From Oscillospiraceae bacterium (GTDB taxonomy: Bacteria; Bacillota; Clostridia; Lachnospirales; Lachnospiraceae), in assembly GCA_021771715.1 (NCBI GenBank), contig JAETOO010000014.1:62001-126000 (forward strand): a DNA stretch of 64,000 nt. The letters are read 5' to 3'. The notes under the pieces were generated by a model. That model saw nothing but the letters and a program-made list of their open reading frames with translations. It was not told the DNA's origin and did not search any database. The translations under genes were made by a program, and so were the position numbers. Below, in pieces: positions 1 to 10,100 of the stretch (positions are counted from its first letter, which is position 1; each line of letters opens with the position of its first letter).

Positions 1-1508
1 ATCTTGGTTCATTCGCTGCACAACTGTCCGAATTTGGAGGTGCGCTTGCAAGTTATGCTAACTCCGTTTCTGGTATCGACGAAAGCACGATCGGTAAAAT
101 CGAAGCGTCGGCAGGAATCGGTAAAGCATTAATCGAAATGGCCGGAACTTTGGAAAATAGCGGCGGTCTTCTTCAAGCTTTCTTTGGTGAAACAGATTTA
201 TCAAGCTTTGGTTCTAATCTTGAAACGTTCGGCGGTAGTTTGAAGACTTATGCTGAGTCGGTAAAAGATATCGACACAACGGCTTTGAACAATGCAACGA
301 CAGCCGCAACAAACATGGCAGCCTTCTGTGACACTTTAAGTGGGATTGACGATGGTAGTGGGTGGTTCTCCGATTCCTATATCGAAGGATTTGGTGCAAA
401 TCTCACTTCGTTTGGAAGTAAATTTGCTGATTTTTACGATAAGATCAGCGGCATAGACACCGCAAAACTGGCAAGCTACATCACATCAATGACCCGGCTG
501 GTGGAATTTGCAAAAAGCACAGAAAATATAAAAGGAGACGGATTAGATTCCTTAGCCACCACCATGTCAACGCTCAGTTCGTCATTCGCGGAAGGTCTTT
601 CCAATTCCTCTGCAGATATGTCATCGGCAGCAGGCAACATGATGAGCGCTCTGACGGAGGGAATAACATCCAAATCAGCAGGATTGAGCTCTGCATTTTC
701 TGGAGTATTAATCTCGGCTGTGAACGATATTTCAAATGGTGCTCAGGCGTTTGTTGTGGCCGGCGCATCTCTGATCAGCAGTATGTGCTCGGGCGTCAAA
801 GAAAAAGGAGATAGTCTGTCGAGTTCCATCAGCAGTGCCGTACGTAGCGCAGTCAAAGTGGTTCGTGATTTCTACGACAGTATGAGTACGAACGGCTCAT
901 ATCTGGGCTCAGGTTTTATATCAGGAATCAACGCAAAGAAAACAGACGCCTACAACGCCGGCTATGCTCTTGGCGCCGCATCAGTACGAGGCGTAAAAGA
1001 TGGTGAGAATGCTCATTCCCCATCAAAGGACGGTGAAGAGGCAGGCGGATGGCTCGGCGAAGGATTCATTATCGGTATAAAGAGAATGGCGTCTGCTGTT
1101 TACAATACCGGTTATGATCTCGGTGACAGCGCAACATCAGCTATTTCATCCGCAGTTTCGAGAGCGGCTGACTATATCGGATCAGATATTGATTTCCAGC
1201 CGACAATCCGACCGGTTCTTGATTTGGACGGTGTTTCAGCAGGTGCAGGAACGATCAATCGTATGCTCAACGGCCAGCACTCGATTGGCCTTATGGGTAA
1301 CCTGAATGCGATCAGCGCGTCTATGTCGAATGGACGAAGAGGAGCGAACGATGATCTGATTTCAGAAATCCGGAACCTTGGGAAGAACATGAGCAAGCAA
1401 ACAGGCGACGTATATAATATCGATGGTGTGACCTACGATGATGGTACGAATATTGCAACAGCAGTGAAGTCTATAGTCCGGGCAGCGAAAGTGGAAAGGA
1501 GGAAGTGA
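1..1508 (+). CDS. Phage tail tape measure protein, C-terminal part (5' partial)
   Basis: The frame is open from base 3, so the gene begins before the window; the first in-frame ATG at 138 is internal. The product has repeated segments of the form FG..L..FG..L..Y...V..ID, long Ser/Ala/Gly-rich helical stretches, and near its C-terminus the HSPSKDGEEAG...GFIIGI pattern (about 1012-1080) that is common at the end of tape measure proteins of phages of Gram-positive bacteria. The tape measure sets tail length and reaches the cell membrane during DNA injection. It is followed directly by the tail-tip genes, which is the usual order in siphophages. Only the C-terminal part, about 500 residues, is visible. 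Confidence 0.85.
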   Translation, partial: LGSFAAQLSEFGGALASYANSVSGIDESTIGKIEASAGIGKALIEMAGTLENSGGLLQAFFGETDLSSFGSNLETFGGSLKTYAESVKDIDTTALNNATTAATNMAAFCDTLSGIDDGSGWFSDSYIEGFGANLTSFGSKFADFYDKISGIDTAKLASYITSMTRLVEFAKSTENIKGDGLDSLATTMSTLSSSFAEGLSNSSADMSSAAGNMMSALTEGITSKSAGLSSAFSGVLISAVNDISNGAQAFVVAGASLISSMCSGVKEKGDSLSSSISSAVRSAVKVVRDFYDSMSTNGSYLGSGFISGINAKKTDAYNAGYALGAASVRGVKDGENAHSPSKDGEEAGGWLGEGFIIGIKRMASAVYNTGYDLGDSATSAISSAVSRAADYIGSDIDFQPTIRPVLDLDGVSAGAGTINRMLNGQHSIGLMGNLNAISASMSNGRRGANDDLISEIRNLGKNMSKQTGDVYNIDGVTYDDGTNIATAVKSIVRAAKVERRK

Positions 1509-1509
1509 T

Positions 1510-3777
1510 ATGGCAAACAAGGCATGTACGGTGTCGAATGTGATACTAAATCTTCAAAATGGAACTGATCGTACTATGTATATGACGTGGTCCTTTTCGA
1601 AGAAGTATCTTGACCATTTCGTGCTGAAGTGGGAATACGATACTGGGAATGGCGTCTGGTTTATCGGAGCCAATGATGTGTCAACAACCGATCGCCAGTA
1701 CATATTCAATGCTCCTTCCAATGCTGCACGAGTTCGAGCTTGCATCAAACCGGTGTCTAAGACATACAAGAAAAACGGAAAAAAGAGATCTCGTTGGACG
1801 AGTCAATGGTGCGATGCTCAGTATTACACATTCCCGGATTCTCCATCTGCGAATCCGCTGCCGGTTCCATCAGTCCCATCAGTAACAATTAGCGGGTTTT
1901 CTTTGACGGCAGAAGTCAATGACTATGAAGCTCGGGTGCAGCAGATTGAGTTTCAGGTTGTTCAGAATGATCAAACTCTGGTTGCATCCGGAATAGGTAA
2001 CAAAGTAACAGATCACGCCGCTTTTTCCTGTAACGTAGCTGCAGGCGGGAGTTATAAGGTTCGGTGCCGTGGTCTCGGTAGCGGTCTCACAAGTGAATGG
2101 TCGGAATATTCCCAGAATGTAGGAACGATCCCGTCCACCCCAACGGGTATCACAGAATGTTACGGTCTGTCTGAGTCATCTGTAAGAGTTGGCTGGCAGG
2201 CCGTTTCTAATGCTACCAGTTATGAAGTCGAGTACACAACAAACGCAGATTACTTTGACAGCTCGAACGAAACGCAGACCATGACTGTGCAGGGCTCGGC
2301 CCAGCATGCCGAGGTTACGGGTCTGGATTCCGGAAAGACCTGGTTCTTCCGGGTAAGAGCAGTAAATGATAAAGGACAATCTGGTTGGACAGGAGCAGCC
2401 TCTGCGGTAATCGGTAAAACACCGTCCCCGCCGACAACCTGGTCGCTCACCACGACTGCTATGGTCGGAGAAACAGTGACTTTAAGCTGGGTGCATAATT
2501 CTGAGGACAGCTCGGAACAATCTGCAGCAGACCTGGAACTCATCGTGAATGGAGTAAGTCAGATAATTCCGATCAGTGGCAAGACCAGCACTTATGCACT
2601 TCAGACATCGTCCTACGCAGACGGTACGAAGGTGTATTGGCGGGTTCGGACGAAGGGTGCTATTCCAACATACAGCGAATGGTCTATGCAGCGGGTGGTT
2701 GATATTTACGCGCCGCCGGTTCTAACTGTTACGTTAGATTCTAATGTTTTAAGCTCGTTTCCGTTACGAGTTCATGTGTCTGCAGAACCCAAAACACAGA
2801 CCCCGATTGGATATTACTTGTCAATCACGCCAAAAACATCCTATGAAACAACTGATTTTTACGGGAAGACGGTTTGGATAAAGGCCGGCGAAACAGTGTA
2901 CTCGAAACACTATGATATTCGTGACAAAGCAGCGGTCTTTGAAATTACAGCGAGTGATGTGACTCTCGAGAACAATGTTGAGTATATCATCTCCTGTACT
3001 GTTGCTATGAGCACTGGTCTGACGGCATCAAACAATGTCAGCTTTTCAGCAAGTTGGACGGATGAGGATTTCGAATTGAATGCGGAAGTCGGCGTGGACA
3101 CAGATTCTTTGACTGCGTATGTTTGTCCGTTTTGCCAGGACGAAGCTGAGAACATAATTGAAGGGATACTGTTATCTGTATATCGGCGAGAGTTTGACGG
3201 GACATTTACAGAGTTGGCGAGGAACATCGAAAACGGCAAGAATATCACGATCACAGATCCGCATCCGGCTTTGGACTATGCCAGGTATCGGATTGTCGGC
3301 ATGTCGAAAGAAACCAGCTCGATCAGCTATTATGATCTTCCGGGTATTCCGGTCGGCGAGACAGCGATTGTGATCCAGTGGGATGAGGAGTGGTCGAACT
3401 TTGATGTAACAGAAGAGGCCGAGATGGTTGAACCTACCTGGGCCGGATCACTGGTAAAGTTCCCATACAACAATGATATTTCCGATGACTACAGTCCAGA
3501 TGTAGCTCTCGTGAACTACATAGGTCGGAGTCATCCGGTAAGCTATTACGGTACGCAGATTGGCGAGACTGCTACATGGAGTGCTGAAATACTCATAGAT
3601 GATGAGGACACACTGTATGCTCTGAGACGGCTTGCGAGATGGATGGGGGACTGCTATGTTCGAGAACCTTCCGGCAGTGGCTATTGGGCGAATGTCAAAG
3701 TGTCATTCAGTCGAAAACATTGTGCGCTGACCATACCGGTTACACTCAGTATCACAAGAGTAGAGGGAGGTGCGTGA
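1510..3777 (+). CDS. Phage tail protein with fibronectin type III domains
   Basis: 755 residues; a GGAGGAAG ribosome site sits 6 bases before the ATG, which almost touches the tape measure stop. The middle holds FN3-like modules: residues around 215-300 contain a typical W..V..A..YEVEY and WFFRVRAVN strand pattern, with related modules before and after. The last 110 residues (YIGRSHPVSYYGTQ onwards) look like the globular C-terminal part of distal tail/baseplate proteins. Position between tape measure and hub protein supports a distal tail role, with FN3 modules perhaps binding surface sugars. The exact family cannot be named from sequence reading alone. Confidence 0.75.
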   Translation: MANKACTVSNVILNLQNGTDRTMYMTWSFSKKYLDHFVLKWEYDTGNGVWFIGANDVSTTDRQYIFNAPSNAARVRACIKPVSKTYKKNGKKRSRWTSQWCDAQYYTFPDSPSANPLPVPSVPSVTISGFSLTAEVNDYEARVQQIEFQVVQNDQTLVASGIGNKVTDHAAFSCNVAAGGSYKVRCRGLGSGLTSEWSEYSQNVGTIPSTPTGITECYGLSESSVRVGWQAVSNATSYEVEYTTNADYFDSSNETQTMTVQGSAQHAEVTGLDSGKTWFFRVRAVNDKGQSGWTGAASAVIGKTPSPPTTWSLTTTAMVGETVTLSWVHNSEDSSEQSAADLELIVNGVSQIIPISGKTSTYALQTSSYADGTKVYWRVRTKGAIPTYSEWSMQRVVDIYAPPVLTVTLDSNVLSSFPLRVHVSAEPKTQTPIGYYLSITPKTSYETTDFYGKTVWIKAGETVYSKHYDIRDKAAVFEITASDVTLENNVEYIISCTVAMSTGLTASNNVSFSASWTDEDFELNAEVGVDTDSLTAYVCPFCQDEAENIIEGILLSVYRREFDGTFTELARNIENGKNITITDPHPALDYARYRIVGMSKETSSISYYDLPGIPVGETAIVIQWDEEWSNFDVTEEAEMVEPTWAGSLVKFPYNNDISDDYSPDVALVNYIGRSHPVSYYGTQIGETATWSAEILIDDEDTLYALRRLARWMGDCYVREPSGSGYWANVKVSFSRKHCALTIPVTLSITRVEGGA

Positions 3778-3778
3778 T

Positions 3779-4840
3779 ATGCCGGACTGGACAAAATCTA
3801 TGCAGCAAACCTTCGAATATTACGTGGTTGATCCTGATACATGGGGGAATGCATCAAAGCTTGACTGTGTGACAGAGTGCACGGTCGAGTGGGACGGCGA
3901 GAGTGCTACCTTTGGATCGGCGAGTATCAGTTGTACGGAGACTCTTGATGAATGCTATATAAGGGCGTATCTTATCACAATTCAAAATGGGGTGAAAGAG
4001 TCGTATCCGCTGGGGACTTTTATGGTAGAAACTCCTTCCGACACCTTTGACGGACGGAACCATACGATCAGTCTGGATGCGTATACTCCATTGCTTGAAT
4101 TGAAAGATAACTCGCCGCCGCTTGGTTACTCGATACCAAAGGGCGAGAACATCATGAATTATGGTGTGCGGTTGTCTCGAGAGAATTGCAGAGCTCCGGT
4201 TGTACCGGTCAGCAGCACAGAGACGCTTTCAAATGATTTTGTTGCGGAAACGGATGAGGCTTGGCTGTCTTATATTTCGGATCTGGTGGCGTGCGCGAAA
4301 TACCAGCCGTCCCTCGACGAGATGGGCCGTATTCTATTTGCACCAGTTCAGGACATAGCTTCTCTGCAGCCAGTCTGGACGTACAACGATGACAACAGCT
4401 CATTGTTATATCCGGATGTTAGTCTCGAGAGAGACATGTACGGAATCCCGAATGTTGTGGAAGTTTTATATTCTACATCTTCGGGATTTTATTATGCCAA
4501 AGTAGTGAACGACGATGAGACGAGCCCAATTTCCACGGTCAGGAGAGGCCGAGAGATCGTGCATCGCGTCGCAAATCCCACTTTTGCCGGCAACCCAACA
4601 CAAAGCCAGGTAGAGGAGTATGCGAGACAAACTCTGCGAAATCTTTCTTCATTTGAATATCGAGTGTCGTATTCGCACGGTTATTGCCCACCGCGCATTG
4701 GTGATTGCGTGAGACTCAACTACAAGCGGGCCGGACTGATTGACGTAAAAGCCAAAGTTGTGAGTCAGTCGATAAAGTGCGTTCCTGGGTGCCCGGTTTC
4801 TGAGACAGCTGTGTTTACTGTGAAATTGTGGAAGGGGTGA
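3779..4840 (+). CDS. Phage baseplate hub / tail-associated protein
   Basis: The ATG at 3779 is chosen over the GTG at 3770 because the AGGGAGG at 3764-3770 lies at proper spacing from it and would overlap the GTG. It overlaps the end of the preceding tail gene codons by a few bases. The 353-residue product starts MPDWTKSMQQTFEYYVVDP and resembles hub-type tail proteins found between distal tail proteins and tail fibres in Firmicutes phages (a compact beta-rich protein that closes the tail tube). No peptidase or lysozyme motif is seen. The function is inferred mostly from position. Confidence 0.6.
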   Translation: MPDWTKSMQQTFEYYVVDPDTWGNASKLDCVTECTVEWDGESATFGSASISCTETLDECYIRAYLITIQNGVKESYPLGTFMVETPSDTFDGRNHTISLDAYTPLLELKDNSPPLGYSIPKGENIMNYGVRLSRENCRAPVVPVSSTETLSNDFVAETDEAWLSYISDLVACAKYQPSLDEMGRILFAPVQDIASLQPVWTYNDDNSSLLYPDVSLERDMYGIPNVVEVLYSTSSGFYYAKVVNDDETSPISTVRRGREIVHRVANPTFAGNPTQSQVEEYARQTLRNLSSFEYRVSYSHGYCPPRIGDCVRLNYKRAGLIDVKAKVVSQSIKCVPGCPVSETAVFTVKLWKG

Positions 4841-4846
4841 TGAAAC

Positions 4847-7800
4847 ATGGAGCTGTCCTATGACCTTTTGAAACAATTCGCAAGGATAACAAATGACCAG
4901 CCTGCCGAGAAAAAAGAGCAGACGGTGTACGGTATCGTAAAGAAAATAGACGATGCTACGTATGTTAAGTTCGATGGTTCCGATTTATTGACCCCAGTCA
5001 ACTCTGCTACGGATGCAGAAGATGGAGATCGAGTTGGTGTTCTTATAAAGAATCACTCGGCAGATCTGCTGTGCAATTTTACATCACCGTCAGTCGGTAA
5101 CGCTCAATTCGGTGCGTACAAGGAAGACGTGATCAAGAAGTTCGACGCAGTCTACACGACATTTTTGACTGCAGAAAAGGCTGATTTGGCGTACGCGAAG
5201 ATTGGAAGTTTGGAAGCTACGAATGGTCGCATTGACACTCTGAGCGGTGATCTTGCGAACTACAAGGAAATTGTCGCTGGAAAGTTCACAGCCGCTGAGG
5301 GCCGGATCGACGTTTTAACCGGTGACTTTGCGAGCTACAAGACGATCGTTGCGGATAACTTCACCGCCGCAAATGGCCGGATCGACACTTTGAGCGGCGA
5401 CTTTGCTGACTATAAGGAGATCGTTGCAGATAACTTCACCGCTACGAATGGACAGATAACAAATCTCTCCGGTGAGTTCTCGAGCTTCCAGACCACCATG
5501 AGCCAAGAAATGATCACGGCTAAAGGCTGGATGCTTGAGGGGGCAATCGGAGATGCTCAGATTTCAAAAGTATCCGCGAATAAGCTCGGAGCCGGCACGA
5601 TCGACACAGCTATTGTCACCGTAGCCGGGACCGATGGCCGACTGCAGATCCAGGATAACACGATCCAGATCAAGGATGCAAACCGAGTCCGGGTACAGAT
5701 CGGTAAGGATGCCGGCGGGGACTACAGCATGTCTGTCTGGGACGCGTCAGGACAGCTGATCTGGGACGCCCTGGGAGCCACCGAGAACACTATCCAGCGT
5801 AAGATCATCCGGGATAGGATGGTGGCCGACGATGCTGCGATTCAGGCACTGAAAATTGACTTCCAGAGTTTTGATACGGCGCTTACTCAGCAGGGCGTGA
5901 CGATATCCGGTACCGTCGTGCAGGTGGGCAGTAAGACGCTGAACGTGGCACTGTCCGAGCAGACCCAGACTATTTCTGACAATTACACCAGCCTCAAGAA
6001 CTATACGGATACTGCCAAATCAGCAGCCATCTCTGTAGCGGCCAGCGACGCTACGACGAAGGCGAATAATGCGCTGAAAGGTGCAAAGGAATATGCGGAT
6101 GCTATTGAGATTGGCGGGAGGAATCTGATACATAACAGTACGTTCAAAAAGAATGGAGCATACTGGGGCATAAACAGCTGTATAGCATCATACGGTACAG
6201 ACGTTGCACTCGGCCGGTATATATGTTTTCATTCTGCTGCCGCTGGCGACTGTAATACAAACCGGATACATCAATATGCATTTGCCAGTGGCGGAAATCA
6301 TGTGGTAGGACAGACATATTCGCTTTCATTTTACGCTAAGACATCTTCGACCACAAAAATCCATGCTGGGAACGTGTACCATCTGATTCCGTTCGATGTG
6401 ACGACTGAGTGGAAAAAATATACAGTTTCGTATGAATCAAAAAATACTGGTTCATTGACGTTTTATGTTGACACAGCAAATGTTGATCTATATCTGTCGC
6501 AAATCAAACTCGAACTAGGTACCAAAGCCACTGACTGGACGCCAGCGCCGGAGGATATGGAAGCTGAACACCACACACATGCGGAACAGTTATCCTCGCA
6601 TGAAACACGTATCACAGCTAATGAAAATAGCATTAAGTTAAAAGTTGCGACGAGTGACTTTAACAGCTACAAGACCACCGTAAATGGCGAGCTGACATCT
6701 GCAAAGAGCCGACTGAGCACTGCAGAATCAAGCATCACAGCTATGCAGGGGAAGATTGCTCTGAAGGTGGAGCAGACGGATATTGATTCGGCGATGCAGA
6801 ATTTGCATATCGGCGGAAGGAATTTGTTACCGGAAACAAGATCCTTTGATGAATGCCGTGGTATGGCAAAAGTCGCCGAGACTTATCAAGATCTCACAGT
6901 TAGAGGAGGGACTCTTTCAGGTAGTCAGATTAGTGTTTGTCAATATGATTTTACAGGATTCAGTCTAGGAGACGTTTATACACTTTCTTTTTATGCAAAA
7001 GGGAATGCGACACAACTCCATGCTTTTTTCTATGGTGATACCGGATATGTGAAGGCAAAGACGATTGCCGTGAGTCAAGATGGAACCATTATGCATAATT
7101 CATATAGTGACGGGAATGCTTTGTTCCATGTAACAAACGAGTGGAAACGGTATTGGGTAACATGGCAACTAGACTTCACGGGAGACATAGGTGTACATAA
7201 ATATATACTACTTAGAACAGACGGAAGTTCCGCCGGCCAGAACGTATATGTATGTGGGATGAAACTCGAAAAAGGCACCAAAGCCACCGACTGGACGCCT
7301 GCGCCAGAGGATATCGACGCCTCCATCACAGCGGTAGACAACAAATTTGCCAACTACAGTACCACCTCCCAGATGCAGTCAGCGATCAACCTGGCAAAAG
7401 ATAGCATTACCAGTACAGTGTCGAAGACGTATGCGACGCAGACGTATGCAGATGGCATAAAGGCCACGGCTGACAGCGCAAAAAAAGAAGTTTACGCATC
7501 ATTTAGCGGAAATGGAGTCTCAAAGGCGTATTGTTTGCTTTGCCAGATTAAAACTAATCAAGCGTATATCAATACTCCAACTGTTATCGAAATTAATCAA
7601 CGTGGATATGGCTATTCGTTATGCGAAATAAAGTTTGCATCATCTAACAGTACCGATCCGGCATTATACAGCATACGAAAAACTGGTACACCACAATGGA
7701 GGATTGTAAAATCCGCGACCAGCACATGGGACGTTTACGTGAAAAAATCCGAATCATGGGATGCAATTACTGTGGTTGGATTCACAAAAGGTACGGTACC

Positions 7801-9703
7801 GTCGGTTACCTGGAAATGTTTGAACGCTGACCTTCCGAACGGGTCGACAGCTGCAACTCAGCTTGCTGGGCTGTATACAGTCGATAGTACGTCTGGGGGA
7901 ACAGCAGGTAGTGATGCTCTGATAACATCCGGAGCAGCCCATAGTGCAATATCTTCCGTTCAAACTATTGCCACACAGACAGCAGAAAAGTTTAACTGGA
8001 TTGTCAAATCTGGCACTAGCGCTACAGACTTCACCCTGACTGACCGGACAGCCCAACTGATCACAGAGAAGCTGACAATCAAAGACTCTACTGGTGCATC
8101 GACGATCATCTCCGGCGGGAAGATGGATATCAACAAGATATTTGCGCAGCACATCAATGCGACTGGGACGATACGAGGCGTGAAACTGGAAGGAGCGACG
8201 GGAAGCTTTTCAGGGAGCGTGACTACGTCGAATATTATTGCCACGGGTGGAAAGATTGCAAACTTTACTATCTCCGGGGGATATTTGTTTAATGGAATAT
8301 CCATTGGACAAGCTGGAAGTTGCGGAATTGGATGTGGGTCAGCACTTGGAGCCAATGATGATTGGATGTTTTGGGCTGGCAACGGATTGTTTAGAGTTGA
8401 TAAAAACGGACAAGCCTGGATGTCTAATGGTCATTTTACTGGGGATGTAAATTCCACTAGTTTGATTGCTGATTATGCAATCAAAATGAAAGCGTATGAT
8501 GGCGGTGTCGGAAGGCTGTTTTCTGTTGGCGAATCCATTGACGATCCGCGAGCTATATTTTTCAACATGGATGGGGCGTTTAACGCATTGCATATTAATA
8601 GCGCGGCGGTCAATATTGACCAGGATCTTTATGTAGAAAACTTACATGCTACCAACATTGACGGAGGTCATACAACTATAAACAATGGTGCGAATCAAAC
8701 ACCATTGGTCGTAGTCGGATGCTCTAACGGAGAGAGCTCTATTCGTTATTGCTATTATAACGATTACAACAATGCCTGGGTAGTAGGTCCTGGAGCAGGT
8801 ACCGCTGACATGAACAAGTTTGGTTTTTATCACTGTCCGACATCGGCGACCAAGGCATACATTAACTATAACGGGGAAATCGTATCGCTGCTGGGCGGAC
8901 TATCCCAATTCCGGGCAGTGAACGGAAACTACGGTTTTATGATCCGTAACGACGGAGCGAATACATATTTCCTTCTTACTGGAAATGGTGATCCATATGG
9001 TGGCTGGCGAAATACATTCCCGTTTATTATCGGCAATGGAGATGGGATGGTTCAGATCCAAACAGGACTTATCTTCCCCACTAACGTAGGCGTGCAATCT
9101 CCAACCGGTCCTATTCTTCGCACATTCAACGCGACGAATTATTCGAACCTTACCGCTGTTGGAAATACGTCTTCTCAGGCTTCAATTTACACCAGTAACC
9201 GAGTGTGGAAAAACGGGTCAACATCAACATATTTCTCTACCACTTCATCATCGGATAAGCGGCTAAAAGAGGCAGCCGGCGATATGGCAAGTTATGAGTC
9301 GTTTTTCGAAGCACTGCGCCCTGTGCCGTTCAAGTATCACGAAGGTCTATATGACGCACCGAACCGGAAACCAAAAATCCAGTGGGGATTTTATGCGCAA
9401 GATGTCGTAGACGCTTTTGAAAGAAACGGCATCAACTGGCACGATCAGGAGCTAGTGGTGGTAGAAGACGGCGATCTGACCGCGGAGGAGCTGAAATACG
9501 TTCAGCCGGGCACGTTGCTCAAAATGAACTACCAAAACCTGACAGCACTGAACACCCACATGATCCAAAAACATTCAAAGCAAATCAGTCGCATCGAATC
9601 CCGGCAGGAGTCCGAGCAGAACCAGATCAGTGAATTACGAAACACAATAGCTGATTTACGTGCTGAAGTAGCTGAGCTCCGTCGAATGATTTATGCGGCA
9701 TAA
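4847..9703 (+). CDS. Phage tail fibre / receptor-binding protein with S74 autoprocessing chaperone
   Basis: 1618 residues, the largest protein here. Residues 124-223 are four 25-residue repeats (RID.LSGDF..YK.IVADNFT type) likely to form a coiled stalk. Two modules start with GGRNL and end with TKATDWTPAPED (about 6109-6560 and 6809-7314); this jelly-roll-like unit recurs in Firmicutes phage tail proteins and is thought to bind carbohydrate. Close to the end, SSDKRLKE (about residues 1467-1474) is the S74 signature, with the Ser/Lys dyad that cuts off the C-terminal intramolecular chaperone after trimer folding. A coiled coil (ISRIESRQESEQNQ..) follows. Expected to decide host range. Confidence 0.88.
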   Translation: MELSYDLLKQFARITNDQPAEKKEQTVYGIVKKIDDATYVKFDGSDLLTPVNSATDAEDGDRVGVLIKNHSADLLCNFTSPSVGNAQFGAYKEDVIKKFDAVYTTFLTAEKADLAYAKIGSLEATNGRIDTLSGDLANYKEIVAGKFTAAEGRIDVLTGDFASYKTIVADNFTAANGRIDTLSGDFADYKEIVADNFTATNGQITNLSGEFSSFQTTMSQEMITAKGWMLEGAIGDAQISKVSANKLGAGTIDTAIVTVAGTDGRLQIQDNTIQIKDANRVRVQIGKDAGGDYSMSVWDASGQLIWDALGATENTIQRKIIRDRMVADDAAIQALKIDFQSFDTALTQQGVTISGTVVQVGSKTLNVALSEQTQTISDNYTSLKNYTDTAKSAAISVAASDATTKANNALKGAKEYADAIEIGGRNLIHNSTFKKNGAYWGINSCIASYGTDVALGRYICFHSAAAGDCNTNRIHQYAFASGGNHVVGQTYSLSFYAKTSSTTKIHAGNVYHLIPFDVTTEWKKYTVSYESKNTGSLTFYVDTANVDLYLSQIKLELGTKATDWTPAPEDMEAEHHTHAEQLSSHETRITANENSIKLKVATSDFNSYKTTVNGELTSAKSRLSTAESSITAMQGKIALKVEQTDIDSAMQNLHIGGRNLLPETRSFDECRGMAKVAETYQDLTVRGGTLSGSQISVCQYDFTGFSLGDVYTLSFYAKGNATQLHAFFYGDTGYVKAKTIAVSQDGTIMHNSYSDGNALFHVTNEWKRYWVTWQLDFTGDIGVHKYILLRTDGSSAGQNVYVCGMKLEKGTKATDWTPAPEDIDASITAVDNKFANYSTTSQMQSAINLAKDSITSTVSKTYATQTYADGIKATADSAKKEVYASFSGNGVSKAYCLLCQIKTNQAYINTPTVIEINQRGYGYSLCEIKFASSNSTDPALYSIRKTGTPQWRIVKSATSTWDVYVKKSESWDAITVVGFTKGTVPSVTWKCLNADLPNGSTAATQLAGLYTVDSTSGGTAGSDALITSGAAHSAISSVQTIATQTAEKFNWIVKSGTSATDFTLTDRTAQLITEKLTIKDSTGASTIISGGKMDINKIFAQHINATGTIRGVKLEGATGSFSGSVTTSNIIATGGKIANFTISGGYLFNGISIGQAGSCGIGCGSALGANDDWMFWAGNGLFRVDKNGQAWMSNGHFTGDVNSTSLIADYAIKMKAYDGGVGRLFSVGESIDDPRAIFFNMDGAFNALHINSAAVNIDQDLYVENLHATNIDGGHTTINNGANQTPLVVVGCSNGESSIRYCYYNDYNNAWVVGPGAGTADMNKFGFYHCPTSATKAYINYNGEIVSLLGGLSQFRAVNGNYGFMIRNDGANTYFLLTGNGDPYGGWRNTFPFIIGNGDGMVQIQTGLIFPTNVGVQSPTGPILRTFNATNYSNLTAVGNTSSQASIYTSNRVWKNGSTSTYFSTTSSSDKRLKEAAGDMASYESFFEALRPVPFKYHEGLYDAPNRKPKIQWGFYAQDVVDAFERNGINWHDQELVVVEDGDLTAEELKYVQPGTLLKMNYQNLTALNTHMIQKHSKQISRIESRQESEQNQISELRNTIADLRAEVAELRRMIYAA

Positions 9704-9729
9704 AGATCACATAATAGGAGGACAAATCT

Positions 9730-10002
9730 ATGTTAAAGAACATGAAAAAGAACATCACACTTACTGCGTCATCCATCGTCACCATTACAACTGGCGATAC
9801 CACAAAAGACGTGGTCGCTGAGAGCTACTCAGCAACTATCAACAGCGACAACCCGAACGACATAAACATCTCGAGCTGGCAGGAGAACAAAGCTGTATAT
9901 AAGGCAAATCGGACACAGTGTCGGCAGGATTCGGCTGAGTTTGAGGATGCCGCATACGCAATCCAGGACGAGTTGATCGCAGAGGCGGCTAAGACAGAAT
10001 AA
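9730..10002 (+). CDS. Small phage protein of unknown function
   Basis: 90 residues with a clean AGGAGG site 9 bases before the ATG. It lies between the tail fibre and the lysis region, a place where siphophages of Firmicutes often code short accessory tail or XkdX-like proteins. The sequence begins with a basic stretch (MLKNMKKNITL), then Thr/Ser-rich beta-like sequence, then an acidic helix (QDSAEFEDAAYAIQDELIAE). No signal peptide, membrane segment or recognisable motif is present. I do not recognise the family; a structural or tail-assembly role is only a guess from position. Confidence 0.6.
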   Translation: MLKNMKKNITLTASSIVTITTGDTTKDVVAESYSATINSDNPNDINISSWQENKAVYKANRTQCRQDSAEFEDAAYAIQDELIAEAAKTE

Positions 10003-10056
10003 GGAGGGATACATTTGCAAATTAGAGCACCGGCCGCGTAAGCGGTCTTTTTTTTT
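10001..10056 (+). promoter_or_regulatory. Possible leader-peptide attenuator: SD, 8-codon ORF and overlapping terminator
   Basis: AAGGAGGG at 10001-10008 is followed 6 bases later by TTG (10015) opening an 8-codon frame (MQIRAPAA) whose TAA stop (10039-10041) lies in the loop of the hairpin at 10032-10047. Nine T residues follow. A ribosome ending on this stop would cover the hairpin. This is a reading of the layout, not a known family. Confidence 0.35.
10032..10056 (+). terminator. Intrinsic terminator between tail fibre and lysis region
   Basis: GGCCGC, GTAA loop, GCGGTC, then nine T residues at 10048-10056. It lies in the 98-base gap before the first lysis-region gene, so it may end or weaken late tail transcription. 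Confidence 0.75.
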
Positions 10057-10100
10057 ATGCATTTTTATATTGAGGCTTTTCGCCAGAGGAGGGCAGGCCG

